Below, piece after piece: positions 8,661 to 15,829 of a DNA stretch of 64,000 bases. The position numbers and the translations under genes were made by a program. The notes below the pieces were generated by a model. It searched no databases. It was not told the DNA's origin and was given only the letters and a program-made list of their open reading frames with translations. This DNA is from Streptomyces sp. NBC_00440 (lineage in GTDB: Bacteria > Actinomycetota > Actinomycetes > Streptomycetales > Streptomycetaceae): positions 7,437,501-7,501,500 of the forward strand of contig NZ_CP107921.1 of NCBI RefSeq assembly GCF_036014215.1. Reading direction: 5' to 3'. Position 1 is the stretch's first letter, and every line of letters begins with the position of its first letter.

Positions 8661-9377
8661 GTGCGCGTGGCCAGACAGGCCAAACACGAAGAGCTCCGGC
8701 TGGCTCTGCTGACCGAATTCACCGGGGCCCCGCCGCACACCCCGCTCCCGACCGAGCGGGAGATCTCCGCCCGCCACGGTGTCTCACGCAACACCGTCCG
8801 GCAGGCCATGGACGCCCTGGAGGCCGCCGGGAACGTCTACCGCGTGCAGGGCGCCGGCACCTTCGTGTCACCCGCCGTGGTCTCCAAGTCGCTCACCCTC
8901 ACCTCCTTCTCCGAGGACATGCGCGAACGGGGCCTCGAACCCGGCACCCGGCTGCTGGCTGCCGAGACGGTACGGGCCGGACGGCACATCGCCGAGCGGC
9001 TCGACACCACACCCGACATGGAGGTGGTCCGCGTCTCCCGGCTCCGTCTCGCGGACGGCTCGCCCATGTGCCTGGAGACCGTCCACCTCCCGGCGCACCG
9101 GGTGCCCGGGCTCCTCGAAGCGGACCTGACCGGCTCGCTCTACACCCTGCTGAGCGAGCGCTATCAGCTCGACATCCGCTCGGCCCAGCAGATCGTGCGC
9201 GCCGCTGACCTGGACGACACCGAATCGGCGCTCCTGGGTGTGCCGCTGGGCAGTGCCGGGCTACGGGTCCAGCGCGTCGGCCTGGACCACCGCGAGACCC
9301 CTGTCGAGGCGACCACGACGACCTACCGGGCGGATCTCTACGACATCCGCTTCACCGTACGCAGGACACAGTCATGA
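8661..9377 (+). CDS. GntR family regulator, HutC subfamily (UTRA domain)
   Basis: The N-terminal winged helix has LPTEREISARHGVSRNTVRQAMDAL (shown in part), the classic GntR recognition element. A C-terminal UTRA effector domain follows (VVRVSRLRLADGSPM, then TTTTYRADLYDIRFTV). The start is uncertain: GTG codons at 8652, 8658, 8661 and 8667 are in frame; 8661 gives a 238-residue protein with the usual short lead before the helix-turn-helix. The stop overlaps the next gene's ATG, so it is co-expressed with the kinase and epimerase. It probably senses ManNAc-6-phosphate or a relative and represses this locus. Confidence 0.88.
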   Translation: MRVARQAKHEELRLALLTEFTGAPPHTPLPTEREISARHGVSRNTVRQAMDALEAAGNVYRVQGAGTFVSPAVVSKSLTLTSFSEDMRERGLEPGTRLLAAETVRAGRHIAERLDTTPDMEVVRVSRLRLADGSPMCLETVHLPAHRVPGLLEADLTGSLYTLLSERYQLDIRSAQQIVRAADLDDTESALLGVPLGSAGLRVQRVGLDHRETPVEATTTTYRADLYDIRFTVRRTQS

Positions 9378-10366
9378 CTCCTCCGCACCGGCCCGCCGCG
9401 GCCACATCCGTAGCCCGTTGCCTCCTCGGTGTCGATGTCGGCGGAACGAAGACCGCCGCCGGTCTCGTCTCGGCCGACGGCGCTCTGCTGACCTCCGTCG
9501 TACGGCCGACCCCCGCGGCCCAGGGGCCGGCCGCGGTGCTCGACGCCATCGCGGCGGCGGTCCGGGAACTCCCCGGCCATCACCTCGCCGAAGGTCTCGG
9601 CATCGGCACCGGAGGTGTCATCGACCGTGACAGCGGAGTCGTCATCTCCGCCAACGACCTGCTTCCGGGATGGGCGGGCACCCGCCTGAGCGAGGAGCTG
9701 ACCGCCCGGCTCGCACTGCCCGTGGCCGCCGACAACGACGCCAATGTCTTCGCCCTGGCCGAGCAGACCTACGGCGCCGGCGCGGGCTGCCGGTCCGCGC
9801 TGTACGTCAGTGTGGGCACCGGCATCGGCGGCGGACTGGTCACCGGCGGCCGACTGCTGCGCGGGGCCCACTCGACGGCCGGTGAGTTCGGCCATATCGC
9901 GGTGCCCGAGGCGACCGGGCTGGGCTGCAACTGCGGCCGTACGGGACATCTCGAAGCCGTCGCCTCCGGCCCGGCCATGACCGCACGCTTCCGTGAGCTG
10001 ACCGGACACGACGACGGCCGGGGCCTCCGGCAGGTCGCAGCCCTGGCCGAGAAGGACTCCGGTTCCGCCGGCGACACGGCCCGCGCGGTCCTCGCCGAGG
10101 GGGCCGGGGCGCTGGGGCGCGCGCTGGCAGGCCTGGTCAACACCATGGACCCGGAGCGGGTCGTGATCGGTGGCGGCGTGGCCTCGATCGGAGACGCGTA
10201 CTGGCGACCGCTGACCGAGGCGTTCGTGGCGGAGCTCCTGCCCGGTCCCTCCGGGCTGCGCCCCGTCCCGGCGAAGCTGGGCCCCCGTGCCGCCGTGGTC
10301 GGCGCGGCGGCCCTCGTCCTGGAGGACCGCGACGCCGCCGGCCGGCCGCTCCCGGCCACGTCCTGA
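9374..10366 (+). CDS. nanK: ROK family sugar kinase, probable N-acetylmannosamine kinase
   Basis: A 330-residue ROK kinase without a DNA-binding domain. LGVDVGGTKTAAGLV is the phosphate-1 loop, AADNDANVFALAE carries the catalytic Asp, and GTGIGGGLV is the phosphate-2 loop. The zinc site reads EFGHIAV ... CNCGRTGHLEAV; the third Cys of the usual CxCGxxGCxE is His here, which could still bind zinc. Its start overlaps the gntR stop by 4 bases and nanE follows 135 bases later. The neighbouring epimerase makes ManNAc kinase the best guess; glucokinase is the alternative. Confidence 0.82.
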   Translation: MTPPHRPAAATSVARCLLGVDVGGTKTAAGLVSADGALLTSVVRPTPAAQGPAAVLDAIAAAVRELPGHHLAEGLGIGTGGVIDRDSGVVISANDLLPGWAGTRLSEELTARLALPVAADNDANVFALAEQTYGAGAGCRSALYVSVGTGIGGGLVTGGRLLRGAHSTAGEFGHIAVPEATGLGCNCGRTGHLEAVASGPAMTARFRELTGHDDGRGLRQVAALAEKDSGSAGDTARAVLAEGAGALGRALAGLVNTMDPERVVIGGGVASIGDAYWRPLTEAFVAELLPGPSGLRPVPAKLGPRAAVVGAAALVLEDRDAAGRPLPATS

Positions 10367-10501
10367 CGGCACCCCCACGGCGTGCCCGGGGAAACCGGCA
10401 GATGCCACCAGAACCCAGTAGCCAGAGCCCAGCGAACCCAGAACACCCGCATCACTGGCAACACCCCGCACCAGCCGCACCAAAGGACCAAGGAACGACG
10501 T

Positions 10502-11248
10502 ATGACCAAGTCCGCCCCCTCCGACAGCGGGACCAGGCCCAGCCGGACCACGATGTCCGCCGAGCACGCCCGCCAACTGCTCGACGCGTTGCGCGGACGA
10601 CTGATCGTCTCCTGCCAGGCACCCCCGGGAGACCCGCTGCGTGCCCCCGAGCACATGGCGGCGGCCGCTGCGTCCGTCGCCGCCGGTGCGCCCGTCGCCG
10701 CGATCCGCGTGCAGGGTGTGGAGGACATCTGCGCGGTACGCGCCGTCGTCACACTGCCCCTCATCGGCCTGTGGAAGGACGGCGCTGAGGGCGTGTACAT
10801 CACGCCGACCGCGGCGCACGCGCGAGCCGTCGCTGAGGCAGGGGCCGAGATCGTAGCGATCGACGCCACCGGCCGCCCCCGGCCGGACGGCCGCCCCCTG
10901 CGCGACACCGTCGACGCGGTGCACCGGCTCGGCCGGCTGGTGATGGCCGACGTGTCCACCGCCGAGGAGGGTGTGGCAGCCGCCACGCTCGGCGTGGATC
11001 TGATCTCCACGACCCTCTCCGGTTACACCCCTTACAGCCGGCAGCAGTCAGGTCCCGACCTGGCGCTGATCGCCGAACTGGCGGACCGTGTCGACGTGCC
11101 GGTCCTCGCCGAGGGACGTCTGCACACCCCGGAAGAAGCGCGTGAGGCCATGGACTCGGGGGCCTGGGCCGTCGTCGTCGGCGGAGCGATCACCGCACCC
11201 GCCGCCATCGCGAGCCGGTTCGCGTCCGCGCTGCCGCAAGCTCAGTGA
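10502..11248 (+). CDS. nanE: N-acetylmannosamine-6-phosphate 2-epimerase
   Basis: A 248-residue TIM-barrel protein of the NanE family: GRLIVSCQAPPGDPLR at the first strand (catalytic region), AIRVQGVEDI, LPLIGLWK, IVAIDATGRPRP (Asp of the substrate site), ADVSTAEEG, STTLSGYT, and the C-terminal GGAITAP phosphate-binding loop. It converts ManNAc-6-phosphate to GlcNAc-6-phosphate, feeding amino-sugar catabolism. The ATG at 10502 is preceded by AAGGA; the open frame extends upstream without family sequence. It is the last gene of the gntR-nanK-nanE unit. No sialic acid lyase (NanA) is in the window. Confidence 0.92.
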   Translation: MTKSAPSDSGTRPSRTTMSAEHARQLLDALRGRLIVSCQAPPGDPLRAPEHMAAAAASVAAGAPVAAIRVQGVEDICAVRAVVTLPLIGLWKDGAEGVYITPTAAHARAVAEAGAEIVAIDATGRPRPDGRPLRDTVDAVHRLGRLVMADVSTAEEGVAAATLGVDLISTTLSGYTPYSRQQSGPDLALIAELADRVDVPVLAEGRLHTPEEAREAMDSGAWAVVVGGAITAPAAIASRFASALPQAQ

Positions 11249-11386
11249 GGCAGTTCTGACGCAGTTCTGAGGTAGCTCCGGGGGAGTTCTGCGGTGGATT
11301 CCCCTGGCTGGGAGAAGCGGCCCTCCGGATGACCGGCTGGTCCGGTCCCGCCCGCCGGCTCGCGCTCGGTACGTAAGCTGGCAGGC

Positions 11387-12280
11387 ATGCGGATGCGACC
11401 CACGCTGACCTGGGAGCCGACTGTCGGACTGCCCCCGGCCACGACCGACCTGAGCGCGGTGGCCGAGGCCGTGCGCGGGGGCAAGGTCGCCGTGCTGAGC
11501 GGAGCGGGGCTGTCCACCGAGTCGGGCATCCCGGACTACCGCGGGGAGCACGGCTCTCTGCAGCGGCACACCCCCATGACGTACCAGGAGTTCACCGGCG
11601 ACGAGCAGGCGCGGCAGCGCTACTGGGCCCGCAGCCAGCTGGGGTGGCGGGCCATGACCCGGGCCCACCCCAACACCGGTCACGGAGCCGTGACCGCCCT
11701 GGCCGGAGCGGGTCTCGTCACCGGGGTGATCACCCAGAACGTCGACGGGTTGCAGCAGTCCGCCGGATTGCGGGACGTGATCGAGCTCCACGGGAGCCTG
11801 AGCAGGGTGGTCTGCCTCGGTTGCCGGCGCGTCAGCACCCGCTCGGAGCTCGACCGGCAACTGCGGGAGGCCAACCCGCAGTTCGAGGCGGCCGCCGAGC
11901 GCCACCGGGCCGTACGGGTCAATCCGGACGGCGACGTGGACCTCCCCGAGGAAGCGGTCCGCGAGTTCCGGGTGGTGGCGTGTACGGCCTGCGGCACCGG
12001 CGTGCTCAAGCCGGACGTCGTCTTCTTCGGCGAGAACGTTCCGCCGGAGCGGGTGGAGGTGTGCCGGCGCCTTGTCGATGAGGCCGCCGCCCTTCTGGTG
12101 CTCGGATCCTCCCTCACGGTGATGTCGGGGCTGCGTTTTGTGCGCCGGGCGGCACAGACCGGTACGCCGGTCCTGATCATCAACAGGGGGCCGACCCGCG
12201 GCGACCGATGGGCGGCCCACCGCGTGGATCTGCCACTCGGCCAAGCACTGACCGCCCTCGTGGCACTGGCGTGTCCCTGA
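11387..12280 (+). CDS. NAD-dependent protein deacylase (Sir2 family)
   Basis: A 297-residue sirtuin: GAGLSTESGIPDYR (NAD-binding loop), TQNVDGLQQSAG, the catalytic His in ELHGS, and a zinc ribbon with Cys in VVCLGCRR and VACTACGTG (CxxC and CxxC separated by about 60 residues, longer than usual). LKPDVVFFGENVP and LGSSLTVMSGLRFV complete the core. It removes acyl groups from lysines using NAD+. The spacer between the two Cys pairs carries an insert (ANPQFEAAAERHRAVRV) seen in actinomycete class II-like sirtuins. Transcribed alone. Confidence 0.93.
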   Translation: MRMRPTLTWEPTVGLPPATTDLSAVAEAVRGGKVAVLSGAGLSTESGIPDYRGEHGSLQRHTPMTYQEFTGDEQARQRYWARSQLGWRAMTRAHPNTGHGAVTALAGAGLVTGVITQNVDGLQQSAGLRDVIELHGSLSRVVCLGCRRVSTRSELDRQLREANPQFEAAAERHRAVRVNPDGDVDLPEEAVREFRVVACTACGTGVLKPDVVFFGENVPPERVEVCRRLVDEAAALLVLGSSLTVMSGLRFVRRAAQTGTPVLIINRGPTRGDRWAAHRVDLPLGQALTALVALACP

Positions 12281-12450
12281 TCCCGGTAAGCGGTGCGCTT
12301 GGCGGGGTTATGTCGTGAATCCGTAACGGAGCCGAGCACGGCGCAACGGGCCGGCCACCCCCCTCATCTGGGTAGTCAGCGAGGCGCACCGAGCGCCTTC
12401 GCGAAGGGGTGGGTCTCACCAGGTGGGGAGATCCACGGGAGGGAAAGTCC

Positions 12451-12873
12451 ATGACCAGGACGGAGAAGACCGGGATGAAGTCGCGGGGCGGCCGTGTGGC
12501 CGTGATCAGTGCACTGGGTCTGGCATCAGTGGCTCTGGCCGCCGCGCCGGCGTTCGCCAAGGGCAGTGTGGACATCACGGCGCCGCACACGGCACACGTC
12601 GGCAAGACCATCACCATCAAGGCGCACGGTGGCGACGACAGCGCCGGCTATCTGCATCAGCTGTGCCTGGAGGAGAACGGCTTCGGCGAGGGGTGGCACC
12701 AGGAGAACTGCAGCGCTGCGGTCAAGGGCGATGCGCAGGTCACTGCACACGGCACGTCCGCGCGCCGCGGCAACCTGGAATTCCGTGCGGTGCTCTACGG
12801 CCTGACCAGCAAGCACGACCACCATGCCGTGCGTCTGCACGCTTCTGACGTGGTGACGGTGCGCGTTCGCTGA
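12451..12873 (+). CDS. Secreted protein of unknown function
   Basis: A 140-residue protein with a clear Sec signal: a KTGMKSRGGR n-region, a hydrophobic stretch (VAVISALGLASVALAAAPA, in part) and an AFA-K cleavage site. The mature part looks all-beta (VDITAPHTAHVGKTITIKA) with two cysteines (Cys of QLCLEE and ENCSAA) that could pair. It resembles secreted Ig-like small proteins of Streptomyces; I know no function. The ATG at 12451 is preceded by GGGAGGG. A hairpin at 12902-12929 follows the stop. Confidence 0.7.
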   Translation: MTRTEKTGMKSRGGRVAVISALGLASVALAAAPAFAKGSVDITAPHTAHVGKTITIKAHGGDDSAGYLHQLCLEENGFGEGWHQENCSAAVKGDAQVTAHGTSARRGNLEFRAVLYGLTSKHDHHAVRLHASDVVTVRVR

Positions 12874-12901
12874 TTCCGGCAACGCGGCCACGGATGCACC
12901 G

Positions 12902-12929
12902 GTGCCCCCGACCGTGCTGTCGGGGGCAC
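12902..12929 (+). terminator. Hairpin terminator
   Basis: A perfect 11-bp stem (GTGCCCCCGAC / GTCGGGGGCAC) with a 6-base loop, 28 bases after the stop of the secreted-protein gene. No T-run. Confidence 0.8.
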
Positions 12930-12990
12930 TGACCGGTTCGCGGGGGACGGCGGGTGCCGGTGCGGGGGGTGCGGTGGCGGGGAATGAGGA

Positions 12991-13034
12991 CGAGGGCTGG
13001 GACGGGTTCACTCATGAACCTGTTCCAGCCCTCG
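12991..13034. terminator. Long bidirectional hairpin (20-bp stem)
   Basis: CGAGGGCTGGGACGGGTTCA pairs with TGAACCTGTTCCAGCCCTCG around the loop CTCA; two of the 20 pairs are G-U on one strand (A-C on the other). It lies between the convergent genes ending at 12873 and 13120. Confidence 0.75.
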
Positions 13035-13039
13035 CCTGG

Positions 13040-13091
13040 ACCTGAGTCCTGCCGTCCCCGCTGGGGGGTTGGCCGTCCCACGGACTCAGGT
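13040..13091. repeat. Inverted repeat, 10-bp arms
   Basis: ACCTGAGTCC (13040-13049) and GGACTCAGGT (13082-13091) form a perfect inverted repeat around a 32-base GC-rich spacer, 28 bases downstream of the transglycosylase stop on the minus strand. Probably part of a terminator region with the adjacent hairpin. Confidence 0.55.
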
Positions 13092-13119
13092 GGTCGTGGG
13101 GTGTGGGGGTTCCGCTTGG

Positions 13120-13737
13120 TCAGTAGGCGGAGTTGACGTTGTCCATCGAGCCGTATTTGTCGGCGGCGTAGTTGGCTGCGGCGACGATGTTGGCGACGGG
13201 GTCGGTGAGGCTGTTCTTGGTGCCCTTGACGTGGTAGGTGTCGAAGGTGGGCTGGATGACCTGGAGGAGTCCCTTGGAGGGGATGCCGTTCTGGGCGTTG
13301 ACGTCCCAGTTGTTCTGGGCGTGGGGGTTGCCGCTGGACTCGCGCATGATGTTGCGGTGCAGGCCTTCGTAGCTGCCGGGTATGTGCTTGGCCTTCATGA
13401 TGGCCAGCGATTCCTTGATCCAGCCGTCGAGGTTGTTGCTGTACTTCGTGCTCTTGACGATCGCGGTGACGGCGTCGGCGTGCTTGGTGCTGGGGGCCTT
13501 CTTCGCCGCGGTGTGGTGGGCGGCCTGCTTGGCGTGGGCGGCCTTGGCTGCGTGGTCGGCCTGCTTGGTGATCTGGGCGGCGGTGGCGGCCGAGGCCGCG
13601 GCGGGTGCGGTGGGGGTGTGCTCGGCGGCGTGGGCGTGCGGGGCCAGGGTCAGGGCGCAGGCGGCGGCTGCTGCGGTGGCGATGGCGGTGATGGTGGTCT
13701 TGCGGAGGTTCAGGGTGTGGCGGGTGGTGGCAGTCAT
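13120..13737 (-). CDS. Secreted transglycosylase SLT-like protein
   Basis: A 205-residue secreted protein. A Sec signal (LRKTTITAIATAAAAACALT, to HAHA-A) is followed by an Ala/His/Lys-rich helical linker with repeated AAKAAHAKQAAH-like units. The C-terminal domain looks like a lytic-transglycosylase: IMRESSGNPHAQNNWD (catalytic Glu in RES), GIPSKGLLQVIQPTFDTYH and VANIVAAANYAADKYGS. It should cleave peptidoglycan glycan strands or remodel the wall. The ATG at 13737 has GGAGAGG upstream. A further-upstream frame to 14013 exists but lacks a signal peptide. Confidence 0.85.
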   Translation of the reverse strand: MTATTRHTLNLRKTTITAIATAAAAACALTLAPHAHAAEHTPTAPAAASAATAAQITKQADHAAKAAHAKQAAHHTAAKKAPSTKHADAVTAIVKSTKYSNNLDGWIKESLAIMKAKHIPGSYEGLHRNIMRESSGNPHAQNNWDVNAQNGIPSKGLLQVIQPTFDTYHVKGTKNSLTDPVANIVAAANYAADKYGSMDNVNSAY

Positions 13738-14309
13738 GGGTGTACCTCTCCATTCGGGGACGTCGTTTGGGGAGGCCGACTGGGGGGTCGGCGACACGGG
13801 TGGGCCGGTGGGGGCCGTGGTGCGTGTCGTGGGGCCGGTGTCTGGATGGCGGCGGTGTGTTCGCCCGGTCCGGCGCTCGGCTCCCCGGTACGTCCAACAC
13901 CTTGCGAGACCGCCTTGGGCGTTGGCAATTGTGTGACCTACTACCCCAGATAGCGACAAACCGGACAGGGGTGGGGTGGGGCCCGCAATGAGCGGGAAAG
14001 GTCCGCCGTGCATCTACTAGGTGTCGTCCTGTGTGACGCGGGCCCTATGCCCGGGCTCACACCTCACCGGTCCCGACACCCCGAATTACCACTCCGCGTC
14101 ACCACCCGTACACAGCAAAACCCACCCACTTGAGGCTCACGCCAACACCCGTGGGTGGGTCCAAGACAGCACACTCGGCGGCCGCGGGCCACAGGCTTGC
14201 GAGGGCTGCGCGGCGGCCGGTGGGCCAGTCAGCGCAGGATCGTCAACGGGATCCTGTACCGACAGCAAACCGGGGGAGGGGATACCTGCACGTCCCGGTG
14301 CGGCGGTGC
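13738..14309. other. Long gene-free region upstream of the SLT gene
   Basis: A 572-base stretch with no credible gene. It should hold the promoter and leader of the SLT gene (minus strand). A hairpin with 6-bp arms (GCCGAC / GTCGGC, 13775-13792) sits about 38 bases before that start codon. A less GC-rich patch around 13926-13960 (revcomp TTGTCGCTATCTGGGGTAGT) is the likeliest promoter area, but I cannot fix -35/-10 boxes. Cell-wall hydrolase genes in actinomycetes often have riboswitch leaders; I do not see a match I can defend. Confidence 0.4.
14235..14256. terminator. Small hairpin after methyltransferase gene
   Basis: A perfect 7-bp inverted repeat (CAGGATC / GATCCTG) with an 8-base loop lies about 55 bases beyond the methyltransferase stop on the minus strand. 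A modest candidate terminator. Confidence 0.4.
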
Positions 14310-15050
14310 TTACGGTTTGTGGGTGACCCAGAGGCTTTCTGCCGGCCAGTGGTGTGCCCAGTCAGGCGGGTCGGTTTGGTTGTAGCCGTTGGCTGTTCCG
14401 GGTTCGGGCCGGGGCTCGATGAGGTCGTCGATGACGAGACCTGCGCCGCGCAGGACCCTGATCCAGTCGCCGTAGGTGAGCTGATAGCTGACCGCGTCCT
14501 GGTCTTCGGCGATGGTGTCCAGCCCGAAGTAGTGCTGGTTCAGCGTCGTGGTTACGCGGCTGGCGGCTTCGTCGTAGCAGGCTTCGAACCATGGGCTGGC
14601 GACGTTGAACACCAGGCGCCCACCGCGGCGCAGGATGCGTGCGGCCTGCGGGACGGCCAGGTGCGGCGGCGCCCAGCTGAGCCCACCGTAGTCACAGAAC
14701 ACCAGGTCGAAGCTGTCGGCGGCGAACGGGAGGTGTTCGGCGGCCCCTTGCACCAGCGGGTAGCGGGCCGCTCCCATCGCGCCGGCTGCCGCGGCGAGTT
14801 GGGCTTCGGACAGGTCGAGCCCGACCACGGTGGCGCCCTCAGCGGCGAGCGCCCTGGACCACTGGCCGGCGCCGCAGCCCAGTTCGAGGACGCGCTTGCC
14901 GGTGACGTCGCCCAGGGCGCGCAGGTGCGCGTCGGGGATGGCGTATGTGCCCCACAGCCGGGGCGTTGCGCCGATCTGCGGGTCGTGCTTGTGCTGGTAG
15001 GCGCTGCTGAGCTGGTTCCAGAACCGCCTGTTGGCAGAAATGCTGTCCAC
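14310..15050 (-). CDS. Class I SAM-dependent methyltransferase
   Basis: A 246-residue protein. Motif I is VLELGCGAGQWSRAL, motif II is VVGLDLSEAQL, the LPFAADSFDLVFCDYG region matches the usual post-I/II segment, and ARILRRGGRLVFNVASPW is motif III. The N-terminus (NRRFWNQLSSAYQHKHDPQIG, in part) resembles UbiE/small-molecule methyltransferases. The GTG at 15050 fits the family's start; another GTG at 15089 is possible and neither has a strong RBS. Substrate unknown; no neighbour points to a pathway. Confidence 0.85.
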   Translation of the reverse strand: MDSISANRRFWNQLSSAYQHKHDPQIGATPRLWGTYAIPDAHLRALGDVTGKRVLELGCGAGQWSRALAAEGATVVGLDLSEAQLAAAAGAMGAARYPLVQGAAEHLPFAADSFDLVFCDYGGLSWAPPHLAVPQAARILRRGGRLVFNVASPWFEACYDEAASRVTTTLNQHYFGLDTIAEDQDAVSYQLTYGDWIRVLRGAGLVIDDLIEPRPEPGTANGYNQTDPPDWAHHWPAESLWVTHKP

Positions 15051-15359
15051 GCGCCGACTCAAGCACTGCCTGCCGGGGGCGGTCAACACGATTGGGCTGC
15101 GGCTGTGCTGCGCCCGTGACGGTGCACCGGTTCACGCCCGGAACACGATCCCGTTGATCACCTTGCGATGATCGCTCCAACGTCCGCCGCGCTGTCCCGA
15201 AGCCTGCACGTGCGGCTTCAGCCGGACCCGCTCGGCATTCGTCAGATCACCCCGCCCCATGCGAGTGCCCAGTTGGCATGTGGGAACCGGTGTCGATGAA
15301 CCTGTTCGAGACGCGCGGGCGAAGTCACCTCATCCGGCGGCTGGTGACTGCCGTGCACA
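15051..15359. other. Gene-free region
   Basis: About 310 bases between the methyltransferase start and the SDR remnant. I see no convincing gene, promoter or repeat in it. It may be degraded sequence, in keeping with the adjacent pseudogene. Confidence 0.4.
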
Positions 15360-15743
15360 TCACCAGGGCACTACGCCGGCGTCCTCGAAGAACTTGCCGG
15401 TCGGGCCGCCGTCGGGCAGGGGCGCGAGTTTGGTGGCGATCGCCGCGCCCTGTTCGGGGGTACGCACACCGCGGAAGCCGTTGAGGTCGGTCGCGACGTA
15501 GCCGGGGCAGCCGGCGTTGGTCAGGATGTTCGTGCCGTTCAGCTCCCGGGCGTACTGGAGGGTGACAGCGTTCAGAAACGTCTTCGACGGCGTGTACGCC
15601 ACGGCCACCGGACCCGTCGTCTGCTCGGCAGCGGTTCCCGACTGCCGGGTGAGGGAGCCGGCACTGCTGGGCATGTTCACGATCCGTGGTGAGGCAGAGC
15701 GGCGCAGCAGCGGCATCATCGCGTTGGTGACGCGGATGATCCC
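15360..15743 (-). pseudogene. SDR family oxidoreductase, N-terminal half missing
   Basis: The readable part (GIIRVTNAMMPLLRRS, PRIVNMPSSAGSLTRQ, VAYTPSKTFLNAVTLQYA, GCPGYVATDLNGFRG) is the C-terminal half of a classical SDR: catalytic Ser, YxxxK (YTPSK) and the TDLN substrate loop are present. The N-terminal Rossmann half with TGxxxGxG and NNAG is absent; the frame upstream of about 15743 is unrelated sequence. About 128 residues remain of an expected 230-250. The break abuts the sulfatase gene's promoter region, so a deletion or rearrangement probably removed the 5' half. Confidence 0.8.
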
Positions 15744-15829
15744 GGCACGTGAGGGGTGTGACGGATCATCGTTCGGGGTGTGTCCTGTCATCAGGCGTGG
15801 CGTGGGCGGGAGGTGTGACGATCGCAGGC

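Noticed and set aside
15259..15501. Small plus-strand frames across the SDR remnant
   Set aside because: They run antisense to recognisable SDR sequence and have no RBS or family motif.
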